Assembly (NCBI GenBank): GCA_035544835.1
Contig: DASZZV010000417.1
Span: forward strand, 1-39,020
Reading direction: 5' to 3'
From: DASZZV01 sp035544835
Lineage (GTDB): Bacteria; Acidobacteriota; Thermoanaerobaculia; Gp7-AA8
DNA: 39,020 bases
Position 1 is the first letter of the stretch, and each line of letters begins with the position of its first letter. The position numbers were made by a program, and so were the translations under genes. The notes under the pieces are model-generated. The model was not told the DNA's origin and ran no database searches. It saw only the letters and a program-made list of their open reading frames with translations. Below are positions 1 through 7,677 of this stretch, one piece after another.

Positions 1-1
1 C

Positions 2-1111
2 CCGCGGAGGCTCGAGCAGACGCCTGGAGCAAGCAGGTGGGCGATTCCGATCGATGCTCTGACGATCGCCGTGCTGGCCGGCTACGCAAAGTACGCGACG
101 ATCGCGCCGCCGTGGGAATGGGATTTCTGGTCCATCTGGGGGTTGAAGGGGCGGCTCTTCTGGGCCGCACACTCGATTGACTGGAAATTTCTGCTGGACC
201 GGGAGCACGACTTCGCGCATCTCGACTACCCGCTGCTGCTCCCGCTGACGTTTGACGTTACCGCTGTGGTCGGGGGCGGGTGGAACGATCGCTGGCTCGG
301 TTTCCTGTATGTCGCCTTCGCCTGTTCGACACTGCTCGTGATTCGCGGCCTCACCGAGGAAGAACATGGTCCGATCGCGGGAGCGGTGACGACCCTTGCC
401 GTCACCGGCTGTTGCTGTTCGGGTTGGGTGGGGTTGGGGGAAGGTCCGATGCTCGCCTATTCGTCGTGCGCCCTCCTCCTGATTCGGCGAAGCCTGCGCT
501 TGAACGACAGGATCTCTCCGCTCGGGGCAGTGCTTCTCTCATTTGCCGCGCTCACCAAGAACGAAGGTTTGAGTCTGCTCATCGCGACCCTGATCGGAGT
601 GACGCTTTCCTCGAAGACTCGTATCCGGGAATCGGCTCTGCTCGTACCGATCGCGATCACCACGGCCTTGTTGCTGGTCCGTCGGCTCCTGCATCTGCAG
701 GCTTCCGATTTTCACCTCGCTGGGTTGCGCAACACGATGGCTGACCTGCCAGGTTTCCTCAGGACCATGACGTCGGTCAATCCTCCTCACCCGATTCTCT
801 GGATCATGTTTGGCTCTGCCCTCGTCATCGGAGGAGCGGCGTTTTTCGAGCGGGAGCGTCTGCTCATCACGACCATCGTGCTGCATCTGCTGGCCTGCAT
901 CGCTGCCTACAGTCTCAGCGCCCTGGAGCTGGGATGGCATGTGCGGAATTCCTGGCCACGCGTGAGCAGCCAGATCGAGCCGCTCATCGGTTTCGTAGTG
1001 GCGTCGTTTCTACTACGATACTTCCCGGGCCAGCGGTCAGGGCCGAGCGGGGAATCCGAGAGCTCGATCGACGTTGTCTTTCGTGGCACATGCGTTGCTC
1101 CAGACTCATGA
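2..1111 (+). CDS. Integral membrane glycosyltransferase-like protein (GT-C type), 5' end outside window
   Basis: The reading frame is open to the left edge, so the true start lies upstream; GTG at 71 is only the first start codon inside the window. The protein has many hydrophobic segments. Near the visible N-terminus is an acidic, aromatic stretch (WEWDFWSIWGLKGR) of the kind seen after the first membrane helix of GT-C/dolichyl-phosphate-mannose-dependent glycosyltransferases, where an Asp or Glu sits at the catalytic loop. Such enzymes move a sugar from a polyprenyl phosphate onto an acceptor on the outer face of the inner membrane. The acceptor cannot be read here. The hydrophilic tail ends at 1111, 28 bases before the next gene. 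The class is inferred from topology and one motif; a plain hypothetical membrane protein is the alternative. Confidence 0.55.
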   Translation, partial: PRRLEQTPGASRWAIPIDALTIAVLAGYAKYATIAPPWEWDFWSIWGLKGRLFWAAHSIDWKFLLDREHDFAHLDYPLLLPLTFDVTAVVGGGWNDRWLGFLYVAFACSTLLVIRGLTEEEHGPIAGAVTTLAVTGCCCSGWVGLGEGPMLAYSSCALLLIRRSLRLNDRISPLGAVLLSFAALTKNEGLSLLIATLIGVTLSSKTRIRESALLVPIAITTALLLVRRLLHLQASDFHLAGLRNTMADLPGFLRTMTSVNPPHPILWIMFGSALVIGGAAFFERERLLITTIVLHLLACIAAYSLSALELGWHVRNSWPRVSSQIEPLIGFVVASFLLRYFPGQRSGPSGESESSIDVVFRGTCVAPDS

Positions 1112-1139
1112 AGTCCAATTCTCAGTATCGAGGTGATCC

Positions 1140-1379
1140 ATGGCTGACTTAGAACAGATGCTCAAAGAGATTTTCGGCGAGTCCTTCAACAAGCTCACGC
1201 AGTTCCAGGCCGATCAGATCAAGAAGATCACCGACCGGGTGCACGAGATGGCGAAAGATGCTGTTCGAGAAGATATCGGACGGCTTGCCACCGAGTTGCT
1301 GGAGCTGCGAAGCCGAGTTGCTACGCTGGAAGCGGAACGCGTCCGCGGTGCCGCAGAAGGGCTGGGCTCCAGCTTCTGA
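1140..1379 (+). CDS. Small coiled-coil protein of unknown function
   Basis: A 79-residue protein starting at ATG 1140, with a modest purine-rich GAGGTG about 6 bases upstream. It is almost wholly charged alpha helix. The C-terminal half (ELLELRSRVATLEAE) has leucine spacing typical of a short coiled coil. Size and layout recall small coiled-coil accessory proteins such as UbiK/BMFP, but I do not recognise the sequence and assign no function. It follows the membrane glycosyltransferase in the same direction and is followed by a palindromic repeat, so it may be the last gene of that transcript. Confidence 0.6.
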   Translation: MADLEQMLKEIFGESFNKLTQFQADQIKKITDRVHEMAKDAVREDIGRLATELLELRSRVATLEAERVRGAAEGLGSSF

Positions 1380-1383
1380 CTTG

Positions 1384-1499
1384 GTGTGGTCGGCCGCCCT
1401 CGGCCGCCGTTCTCTGGCATCAGGAAACTGAAGTCCTCCTTGCGAATACTCTCGGGTCGATTGATCCAATGGAGGCGGCCGAGGGGGGCCGCACCACAC
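1384..1499. repeat. Imperfect intergenic palindrome, about 116 bp
   Basis: The arm at 1384-1408 (GTGTGGTCGGCCGCC...) is matched in inverted orientation by 1474-1499 (...GGGGCCGCACCACAC). It fills most of the gap between the coiled-coil gene and amnB. No T-run follows, so it is more likely one of the genome's dispersed palindromic repeats than a simple terminator. Confidence 0.6.
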
Positions 1500-1561
1500 G
1501 GGAAAAGCTCCTCGCGCTTTGTGAACGCGTCGCCTTGTAGAATGACGCTCCGAGGTTCCTC

Positions 1562-2452
1562 ATGAAACAGGGTCAGATCATCGGCGGATTGCTGGCTCCC
1601 CATCCGCCACACATCGTCTACGGTGAAAATCACCCCCGAAATGAACCGAAGTCCGAATGCGGGTGGGAAGTCCTGCGGTGGGGCTACGAACGCGCCCGCA
1701 AGGATTTCCTTGCCAAGAAACCCGACGTATTCATCGTTCACAGTCCCCACTGGCAGACTATCGTCGGCCATCATTTCCTCGGCATGCCGGAGTTTCACGG
1801 GCTGTCGGTCGATCCGATCTTTCCGAATCTGTTCCGCTACACCTACGACATGAAGGTTGATGTCGAGCTGGCCGAGATGATCGCGGACGAAGGTCGGAGA
1901 ACCGGGCTTACGACAAAGATGATGCGCAATCCGAATTTTCGCGTCGACTACGGAACCATCGTTTCGCTGCACATGATGAACCCGGATTGGGACATACCTG
2001 TGATCGGAATCTCCTCGAACAACTCCCCTTACTACTTCTCCAACGAGATGGGGCAGATGGAGATGATGAGACTCGGCGAGGCAACGCGCACGGCCATCGA
2101 GAAATCGGGACGGCGGGCCATTCTGCTGGCCTCGAACACGCTCTCGCATCGTCACTTCACCACCGAGGCGGAGATTCCCGAAGACATGTCGAGAGAGCAC
2201 GTCTACGAGCACTCCGGCTATCTGTGGGACATGAAGGTCATCGATCTGATGAAAACCGGCCGGACTCGTGAGTTGATCGCCGTCCTCCCCGAGTTCATGG
2301 ACCACGCCGTCTCCGAGGTCAAAGCAGGATCGCTGGCCTGGATGCTCTCGGCGCTCGGCTTCCCAAAGTATCCCGCGGAGGTTTATGGGTACTGGACCGT
2401 GATCGGAACGGGGAATGCGGTGGTGGGCTGGGACCATGAGAAACACAATTGA
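1562..2452 (+). CDS. amnB: 2-aminophenol 1,6-dioxygenase catalytic (beta) subunit-like, LigB-type extradiol dioxygenase
   Basis: A 296-residue class III (LigB) ring-cleavage dioxygenase closely resembling AmnB of 2-aminophenol 1,6-dioxygenase, which opens 2-aminophenol to 2-aminomuconate semialdehyde with Fe(II) and O2. The expected iron ligands are present: His14 (LLAPHPPH), His63 (IVHSPHW) and Glu252 (VSEVKAG). The catalytic-site His196 in SNTLSHRHF is also there. The length matches the family. The last residue and the stop codon (AAT TGA, 2447-2452) lie inside the heptamer repeat that begins the four-helix-bundle element, so the native C-terminus may have been trimmed. The partner alpha subunit is encoded after that element. 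The natural substrate could instead be another aminophenol or hydroxyanthranilate. Confidence 0.85.
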   Translation: MKQGQIIGGLLAPHPPHIVYGENHPRNEPKSECGWEVLRWGYERARKDFLAKKPDVFIVHSPHWQTIVGHHFLGMPEFHGLSVDPIFPNLFRYTYDMKVDVELAEMIADEGRRTGLTTKMMRNPNFRVDYGTIVSLHMMNPDWDIPVIGISSNNSPYYFSNEMGQMEMMRLGEATRTAIEKSGRRAILLASNTLSHRHFTTEAEIPEDMSREHVYEHSGYLWDMKVIDLMKTGRTRELIAVLPEFMDHAVSEVKAGSLAWMLSALGFPKYPAEVYGYWTVIGTGNAVVGWDHEKHN

Positions 2453-2950
2453 GAATTGAGAATTGAGAAATCAGGAAATGGCGAAAGTTGAGGCAGTCGA
2501 TGGTTGAAAGATTTAAGAAAGGCTCGGATATTCAGGAACGAGCATTTCTATTCGCGAGAGGAGTCATTGGCCTACATCGGGAAATCTACTCGAAGGCGCC
2601 GATTCTTCGCGATCTATCGCGGCAGTTGTTACGAGCTGTCACATCCATCGGTGCGAATCTCGAGGAAGCTGATGCTGCGCAAAGCCGCCCTGATTTTGTT
2701 TCTAAGTGCACCATCGCCCTCAAGGAGGCCCGCGAGCCGAAGTACTGGCTCAGACTTCTAGTCGCCGAGGGAATGGGAGGCGAACTTCTTTTTGCAGAGA
2801 GCAATGAGCTGATCGCCATCCTCACCACCATTGTTCGCCGTACCCGCGAGAACGAAGTGCGTGAGGATCCGGAACAGGAATACAAGGCCAGCTTTATTAT
2901 GGAGCTCTTACCTTGACCATTTCTCAATTCTCAATTCTCAATTCTCAATT
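2447..2950 (+). mobile_element. Inverted-heptamer-bounded element carrying a four-helix-bundle gene
   Basis: The left arm at 2447-2470 is three copies of AATTGAG ending in AAA. The right arm at 2920-2950 is the same heptamer in inverted orientation, four copies. Together they enclose exactly one gene, the four-helix-bundle ORF. The element interrupts an otherwise contiguous amnB-amnA dioxygenase pair. I see no obvious target-site duplication and no transposase, so mobility would have to be in trans or by another route. Calling it mobile is inference from the inverted ends and the interrupted operon. Confidence 0.5.
2500..2916 (+). CDS. Four-helix bundle protein (S23/IVS-encoded protein family)
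   Basis: About 138 residues from ATG 2500; an in-frame TTG at 2488 is the alternative start. The sequence fits the four-helix bundle family (TIGR02436 type), first known from proteins encoded in 23S rRNA intervening sequences and related to the Avd accessory protein of diversity-generating retroelements. Diagnostic stretches are QLLRAVTSIGANLEEA, an SRPDFVSK block, and KEAREPKYWLRLL. No catalytic residues are known for the family, and its role outside rRNA spacers is unclear. It lies between inverted heptamer repeats. Its TGA stop overlaps the TTG start of the next gene (TTGA, 2913-2916), so translation of the dioxygenase alpha subunit is probably coupled to it. Confidence 0.85.
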   Translation: MVERFKKGSDIQERAFLFARGVIGLHREIYSKAPILRDLSRQLLRAVTSIGANLEEADAAQSRPDFVSKCTIALKEAREPKYWLRLLVAEGMGGELLFAESNELIAILTTIVRRTRENEVREDPEQEYKASFIMELLP

Positions 2951-4343
2951 CCTTCAGAAGGCATACATCGTCCCCGGCCAGCCCCACATCTACCTGGCGG
3001 GAGATCGGAACAAAGGCTGGGGGTCTCTGCGGGAAAATTACGAACGAATCGGCCGGGAGATCGCTGCGTCCGGCGCGGAGCTGATCCTCCTTTACTCGAC
3101 GCAGTGGTATTCGGTCATCGGTCATCTCTTTCAGGTGGATCCGAAGCCGAAGTGGACGTTGGTCGATCAGAACTGGTACGAGTACGGCGAGATCCCTTAC
3201 GAGTTTCGAATCGACCCGGAGTTCGGAAAGCTCTACTGCGCCACGGCGAAGCGAATGGGACTGCAGGCTTCCACGGTGAGCTATCACGGTTTCCCCGTCG
3301 ACTCCGGCACTGTGGTCGCGCTCAAACTTCTCAATCCCGACAATGCCATTCCCGCCTCGGTTGTCTCCTGCAACATCTACGCGGAGCGCGAAGAGACGCG
3401 CGTTCTCGGGCGGGCAGCGCGCGAGGCCATCGACCGCTATGGGAAGAAGACCATCGTCGTCTGCGTGACGAATCTCTCCAACCGCTACGAGGTCGTCGAG
3501 ATCGACCCGGCCCAGGACAAAATCTCATCGGCCAAAGACGACGAGTGGAACCGGAAGATCCTGGAGATGCTCGGCGAAGGGCGACTCGAAGATGTCGCGC
3601 AGGTCGCCCGCGAGTTTGCGCGCGAAGCGAACGGTGACATGGGCTTCAAGGCCATCTGGTGGCTGGCCGCCCTGATGGGCGAAAACAACCGCTATGAGGG
3701 CAGGGTCTGGGACTACCAGCCGGTGTGGGGAACGGGGGCGGCGCTGGTTTCTCTGACGCCTTCGACGAAACCGCCCGTATTCGAGAAGGAGTTCGACGAG
3801 GCACCGATCGAGGCGGCCGGCGGAATGGGGCTGGAAAGTCATAATGTCATCGAGGGCTCGACCTCCCCTGCCTCCGAAGAAGCCGGTGGCTTGACCAGTC
3901 AATCGGATGTTTCGCCGCCCAACATCACCACGGACTCTATGGTTTTCAGTGACCGTGCCCCGCGGCCGGTAGGCGCCTATCCTCACGCCCGCCGGGTCGG
4001 AAACATGCTCTATCTCTCCGGAATCGGGCCACGCCAGCCGGCGACAAACGAGATTCCCGGCGTGAAGTGGAACGACCAGGGGGAGATCACTGAGCACGAC
4101 ATCGAAGTGCAGACCCGCGCCGTCATCGAGAACGTGAAAACGATTCTGTCCGACGCCGGCAGTTCACTGGAGAAGGTCATCGACGTGACCGTGTTTCTGA
4201 CCGACATGAAGCGGGACTTCGAACGCTTCAACAAGGTGTATGCCGAGTACTTCGGTACGATTCAGCCGACACGGACGACCGTTGGCGTCGATTCACTCCC
4301 GACGCCGATCGCGGTGGAACTGAAGGTGATTGCGGCGGGATAG
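2913..4343 (+). CDS. Fusion of 2-aminophenol dioxygenase alpha-like subunit with a RidA-type 2-aminomuconate deaminase
   Basis: 476 residues. Residues 16-280 resemble AmnA, the non-catalytic alpha subunit of 2-aminophenol 1,6-dioxygenase: iron ligands are absent (YSTQW replaces the HSPHW of the beta subunit) while GFPVDSGT and the DDEWNRKIL segment remain. A low-complexity linker at about 285-345 leads to a Rid/YjgF domain at 346-476 that resembles AmnD/NbaF 2-aminomuconate deaminase (GAYPHARRVG, RQP, QTRAVIEN). The Rid arginine (R454) and glutamate (E469) are present. The protein would thus carry the ring-opening partner and a later deamination step. The start is TTG 2913; the first 14 residues are translated heptamer repeat. 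ATG 3939 (M343) could in principle start a free Rid domain, but no good ribosome site precedes it. No aldehyde dehydrogenase (AmnC) is visible nearby. Confidence 0.85.
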   Translation: MTISQFSILNSQFLQKAYIVPGQPHIYLAGDRNKGWGSLRENYERIGREIAASGAELILLYSTQWYSVIGHLFQVDPKPKWTLVDQNWYEYGEIPYEFRIDPEFGKLYCATAKRMGLQASTVSYHGFPVDSGTVVALKLLNPDNAIPASVVSCNIYAEREETRVLGRAAREAIDRYGKKTIVVCVTNLSNRYEVVEIDPAQDKISSAKDDEWNRKILEMLGEGRLEDVAQVAREFAREANGDMGFKAIWWLAALMGENNRYEGRVWDYQPVWGTGAALVSLTPSTKPPVFEKEFDEAPIEAAGGMGLESHNVIEGSTSPASEEAGGLTSQSDVSPPNITTDSMVFSDRAPRPVGAYPHARRVGNMLYLSGIGPRQPATNEIPGVKWNDQGEITEHDIEVQTRAVIENVKTILSDAGSSLEKVIDVTVFLTDMKRDFERFNKVYAEYFGTIQPTRTTVGVDSLPTPIAVELKVIAAG

Positions 4344-4440
4344 GTTGCTCGTCATCGAGGAAGCACTGTTTCATCCCTCGGAAGCTGTGTCATCCCGAGC
4401 CGGGAAACAGCGCTGCGTCGCCGATGAGGGAAGAAACGTA

Positions 4441-4590
4441 CTTGTCATCCTGAGCCGCCGCGGCGAAGGATCTTCGGTGACACCACCCGGTTTTGAGTTG
4501 GCAATTTCTCTCATGTCACCAAAGATCCTTCGGTCGCACTCACTCCCTGCTGACCCCTTACCCTTGCGCGCGCTCCCTCAGGATGACAAG
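4441..4590. repeat. Palindromic intergenic repeat, family A, copy 1
   Basis: Begins CTTGTCATCCTGAG and ends with the exact inverse. Internal parts GAAGGATCTTCGGTGACA and TGTCACCAAAGATCC also pair. A second copy is at 34878-35021. A partial copy of family B (TGTCATCCCGAGC) is at 4388-4400. Together these fill the 282-base gap between the dioxygenase operon and the convergent GGDEF-EAL gene; I see no gene there. Confidence 0.8.
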
Positions 4591-4625
4591 TCCCCAAACC
4601 CGCGTAAATACTGGGAGTTTGCCAC

Positions 4626-6659
4626 TCACGTCGCGTTGATCAACATGCCCTCGCTGATCATCGCCTCGAATTCCTCGGGTGGCACTGGTCTGCTGAAGAA
4701 GAAACCCTGCATGTGATCGCAATGCTTCTCTTTGAGGAAAGTCAGCTGCTCCTGCGTCTCCACACCCTCGGCGACGACATTCAGCTTCAGCGAGTGTGCC
4801 ATGGCGATGACCGCCTCGGCGATGGCACGGTCATCCTCATCAATATGCAGATCGCGTACGAATGATTGATCGAGCTTCAACGTGTCGATCGGAAAGCGCT
4901 TCAGATAGCTTAGCGATGAGTAGCCGGTCCCGAAGTCGTCCATGGAGATGCGGACGCCGAGCTTTTTGAGGTCGCGGAGCATTCGTATGCTGTTCTCGGC
5001 ATTCTGCATGGCGTTGCTCTCGGTGATCTCGAGGTCCAGACATCCCGGATCGAGACCTGATTTCTCAAGCGCCACCCGGACCTGATCGACGAGATCGGCT
5101 TGTTGAAACTGACGCGCCGATAGATTGACGGAGACCCCGAAACGGGCGCCGTACTTCACCTGCCAGGTTTTGGCCTGGACACACGCTGTCTGCAGAACCC
5201 AGTTCCCGATAGGAAGGATCAGACCCGAAGCCTCGGCTGCGGAGATGAAATGCTCCGGTGAGAGCAATCCCAGCTCGGGATGATTCCAGCGGATCAATGC
5301 CTCGGCGCTGGTGACCAGATGCTCGTCCCCGTCGACCAGGGGCTGATAAAAAACCACCAGCTCATTCTGGCTCAGAGCCTTGCGCAGCAGTTGCTCGAGC
5401 GCCAGTCGCTGTACGGCCTGCTCGTTCATGGCCGGCGCGTACAGCTGATAGTTGTCGCGTCCCTGCTCCTTGGCGCGGTACATCGCCGTGTCGGCGTTTC
5501 TGATCAGACGGTTGGTGTCTTCGCCGTCATCTGGATAAATGCCGATGCCGATGCTGGTGGAAATGAAGAGCTCGCGCTCAGAGACTCTGAACGGCACTTT
5601 CAGCGCGTCGATGATCTTGCGCCCAACCCGCGTCGCGTCATCGACCGTTGCGATCTGATCGATCAGCAGCGTGAACTCGTCGCCACCAAAGCGCGCCAGA
5701 GAATCGGCCTCGCGCGTACAGCTTCTGATCCGTTCCGCCACTGCTTTCAACAACTGATCGCCGACGGTGTGTCCGAGTGAATCGTTGATCTCCTTGAAGC
5801 GATCGAGATCGAAGAACAGGAGTGCCATTCTGTTCTGGTAGCGGCTGGCCCGGGCCATGGCGACGATGAGGCGGTCGAGAAAAAGTGCCCGATTGGGAAG
5901 GCCGGTGAGCGAGTCGTGATAGGCGAGATGCTCGATCTCTTTCGTTGCCAGCACCGTGGCTTCCCGCTCGTCTTCGAGAAGACAGGTGACCATACCGATC
6001 CCTATGAGAGCCAGCAGTGCGAAATCGAGAAATCCGAGATAGGCAGAGTAGCCGAGTTGCCGGTGGCTCTGCACATAGATGCAGGTGAGCACAAAGTAGT
6101 GAATCAGCTCTGCGCCATAGAGGGTGAAGGCGACGGTGACCAGATTGAATCCGATCCCTTTTGCCGCCGATCGGACGCGGTACACCATGGCCGCGGCGAC
6201 GAGGAAGGCTGCGCCTGCGAGCAGTGAACGAACTCCGAAGCGCGCCATATAGCGAAGAGGTGAAGCCGAAGGCTGATTGACGAAGACCAGCGACAAAGCG
6301 ATCCCGAGCGCGATAGACACGCTCAGAACGACGTGGCGTCCCCGCTGGCGGATCTGCCGACGTGTGGTCAACTCGTAACAGCCAAAAACGAGGAAGGCCG
6401 GCTGCGCATATCCGGCCGCGGCGGCGAGAAAGGTGAGCAGGATACGGGCCGGATGAATAGCCGGCATGGACTCGGACGCGAGCAGCGCCAGCCCGCTGGT
6501 CACCTCGTAAATGGCCAGGCTGACCCAGCTCAGGGCCCAGTCACGTAGATAGCTCTTCCGGTAGTAGCGGTTGAAGCTGAGCAGCAGCACGCCGAGGACG
6601 AGCGATGCTGTCGCCTGGGCGACTTCCATCGCGTAGATCGTGAGTCTCTGGTCAAACAA
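4626..6659 (-). CDS. Membrane-anchored GGDEF-EAL protein (diguanylate cyclase/phosphodiesterase)
   Basis: 677 residues. About seven hydrophobic segments (residues 10-225) form an uncharacterised membrane sensor region. A GGDEF domain follows, with an intact GGDEF motif (325-329) and the RxxD inhibitory site (R316-D319). The EAL domain is also intact: EAL at 453-455, and later DDFGTGYSSL and an acidic KLDQSFVRD block. GGDEF domains make cyclic di-GMP from two GTP; EAL domains cleave it to pGpG. Both look active by sequence, so the net direction cannot be told. The start is TTG 6659, with AAGG upstream; ATG 6629 is the alternative. It is a single gene transcribed toward the dioxygenase operon. 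Confidence 0.9.
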   Translation of the reverse strand: MFDQRLTIYAMEVAQATASLVLGVLLLSFNRYYRKSYLRDWALSWVSLAIYEVTSGLALLASESMPAIHPARILLTFLAAAAGYAQPAFLVFGCYELTTRRQIRQRGRHVVLSVSIALGIALSLVFVNQPSASPLRYMARFGVRSLLAGAAFLVAAAMVYRVRSAAKGIGFNLVTVAFTLYGAELIHYFVLTCIYVQSHRQLGYSAYLGFLDFALLALIGIGMVTCLLEDEREATVLATKEIEHLAYHDSLTGLPNRALFLDRLIVAMARASRYQNRMALLFFDLDRFKEINDSLGHTVGDQLLKAVAERIRSCTREADSLARFGGDEFTLLIDQIATVDDATRVGRKIIDALKVPFRVSERELFISTSIGIGIYPDDGEDTNRLIRNADTAMYRAKEQGRDNYQLYAPAMNEQAVQRLALEQLLRKALSQNELVVFYQPLVDGDEHLVTSAEALIRWNHPELGLLSPEHFISAAEASGLILPIGNWVLQTACVQAKTWQVKYGARFGVSVNLSARQFQQADLVDQVRVALEKSGLDPGCLDLEITESNAMQNAENSIRMLRDLKKLGVRISMDDFGTGYSSLSYLKRFPIDTLKLDQSFVRDLHIDEDDRAIAEAVIAMAHSLKLNVVAEGVETQEQLTFLKEKHCDHMQGFFFSRPVPPEEFEAMISEGMLINAT

Positions 6660-6748
6660 CGGGTCGCCTTTCGCCCTTCACACCATAAACGGCTGGTCCA
6701 AGTTTACATGTCCGCAGGTCTTATCGGCGCTGGAAGCGTTTCGAAGCC

Positions 6749-6797
6749 GTTGCTCGTTGCTCGTGTCTCTCACACTTTGAATCTCTCACACTTTGAA
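6749..6797. repeat. Two adjacent short tandem repeats
   Basis: GTTGCTC is repeated twice (about 6750-6763). Directly after it, the 16-mer TCTCTCACACTTTGAA is repeated exactly twice (6766-6797). They lie in the 192-base gap between the divergent GGDEF-EAL and DUF2064 genes, where promoters for both should be. Iteration of the 16-mer could mark regulator sites, but no factor is recognised. Confidence 0.6.
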
Positions 6798-6851
6798 TTC
6801 GCGTCCACCTGGAAATCCGTTATCATCCCGCTCACGTACTACAACTCAACG

Positions 6852-7571
6852 ATGACACGTCGGGCCATTGTCCTGTTTACCGGGGATCCACGGCGGGAGG
6901 AGATGCAAAAAAGCCTCCCCCCTCGATTTCTGTCTGCCCTGCACGGGGAGCTGATCGAGACCATCCGGCGAACTCCCGATGTCTCGCTGGTCATCGCTTC
7001 GGAGTCGTCGGGGCGATTTCACCTGGCTTACGGTGATCGCCAGGCCAGTGTGGTCTCCGACCGTCTCGGCGAAAAGATCGACTGCGCTTATCGATTCGCC
7101 TTCGAGCTCGGATTCGATTCGGTCGTTCTTCTCGCCGGTGACGTTGCCGGTGTCGAGCTCGATGTCATCGATCGGGCCTTCGCAACGCTCGAGGGAACCG
7201 ACGAGCGCTCCGTGCTCGGTCCGAGCCGTGATGGCGGCTTCTACCTTCTGGGACTCAATCGTGCCGCGGCATCGCGAGCGGCAATCGATTGGAACTCCAT
7301 CCCGTGGTTCACCGCTTCGCCGAGCGAGGCGCTGGCATCGGTAGTTCGCGCCCTCGGATGGCAGCTCTCTTTCGTTCGGCAGATCGACGACATCGATTCG
7401 TTCAGTGATGCCGTCCGCGTTACCGGTAATCTGTCTCTGCAGTTCGCAAAACTTCGCAGCCGCCTGCACAGTCTCCTGTCCGACCGCAGCTTCGCCTTCG
7501 ATTCACTCGATCTCGTTCCCCCCGCGCATCTCTTCGAGATTGCGCTCCTTCGCGCTCCTCCTCTTTTCTGA
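6852..7571 (+). CDS. DUF2064/TIGR04282-type transferase (radical SAM/selenodomain-associated transferase 1)
   Basis: About 239 residues from ATG 6852; the frame is open further upstream, but that part is not protein-like and the conserved N-terminus RRAIVLFTGDPRREE starts here. The nucleotide-diphospho-sugar transferase-like fold is indicated by VVLLAGDVAGVE and LGPSRDGGFYLLGL, the two blocks I associate with TIGR04282. That family is named for its clustering with radical SAM proteins now tied to arsenosugar biosynthesis (ArsS type). Here it sits 106 bases upstream of a radical SAM-ArsM fusion, which fits the same theme. The sugar or nucleotide it moves is unknown. The C-terminal 30 residues extend past the usual domain. 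Confidence 0.75.
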   Translation: MTRRAIVLFTGDPRREEMQKSLPPRFLSALHGELIETIRRTPDVSLVIASESSGRFHLAYGDRQASVVSDRLGEKIDCAYRFAFELGFDSVVLLAGDVAGVELDVIDRAFATLEGTDERSVLGPSRDGGFYLLGLNRAAASRAAIDWNSIPWFTASPSEALASVVRALGWQLSFVRQIDDIDSFSDAVRVTGNLSLQFAKLRSRLHSLLSDRSFAFDSLDLVPPAHLFEIALLRAPPLF

Positions 7572-7677
7572 GGCAGAGAAGCGCATAGCGTTCGCCTGCC
7601 CTTCTGAGGTGAGTCCCGTTCTCGCGGCGTCTTACCTTCGCAATATCTTTTCCCCAATTCAAACCGGAGGTCACGCC

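Noticed and set aside
2447..2950. CRISPR-like array or group II intron/retron at the repeated AATTGAG arms
   Set aside because: Repeat units are only seven bases, contiguous and inverted around one gene; there are no spacers and no reverse transcriptase.
4330..4716. 128-codon ORF after the AmnA-Rid fusion
   Set aside because: It is translated palindromic repeat and overlaps the end of the convergent GGDEF-EAL gene; it has no protein-like composition.
7405..7677. N-terminal extension of the radical SAM-ArsM frame
   Set aside because: It overlaps the DUF2064 gene, is Ser/Pro-rich without domain similarity, and ATG 7678 has a strong GGAGG ribosome site.
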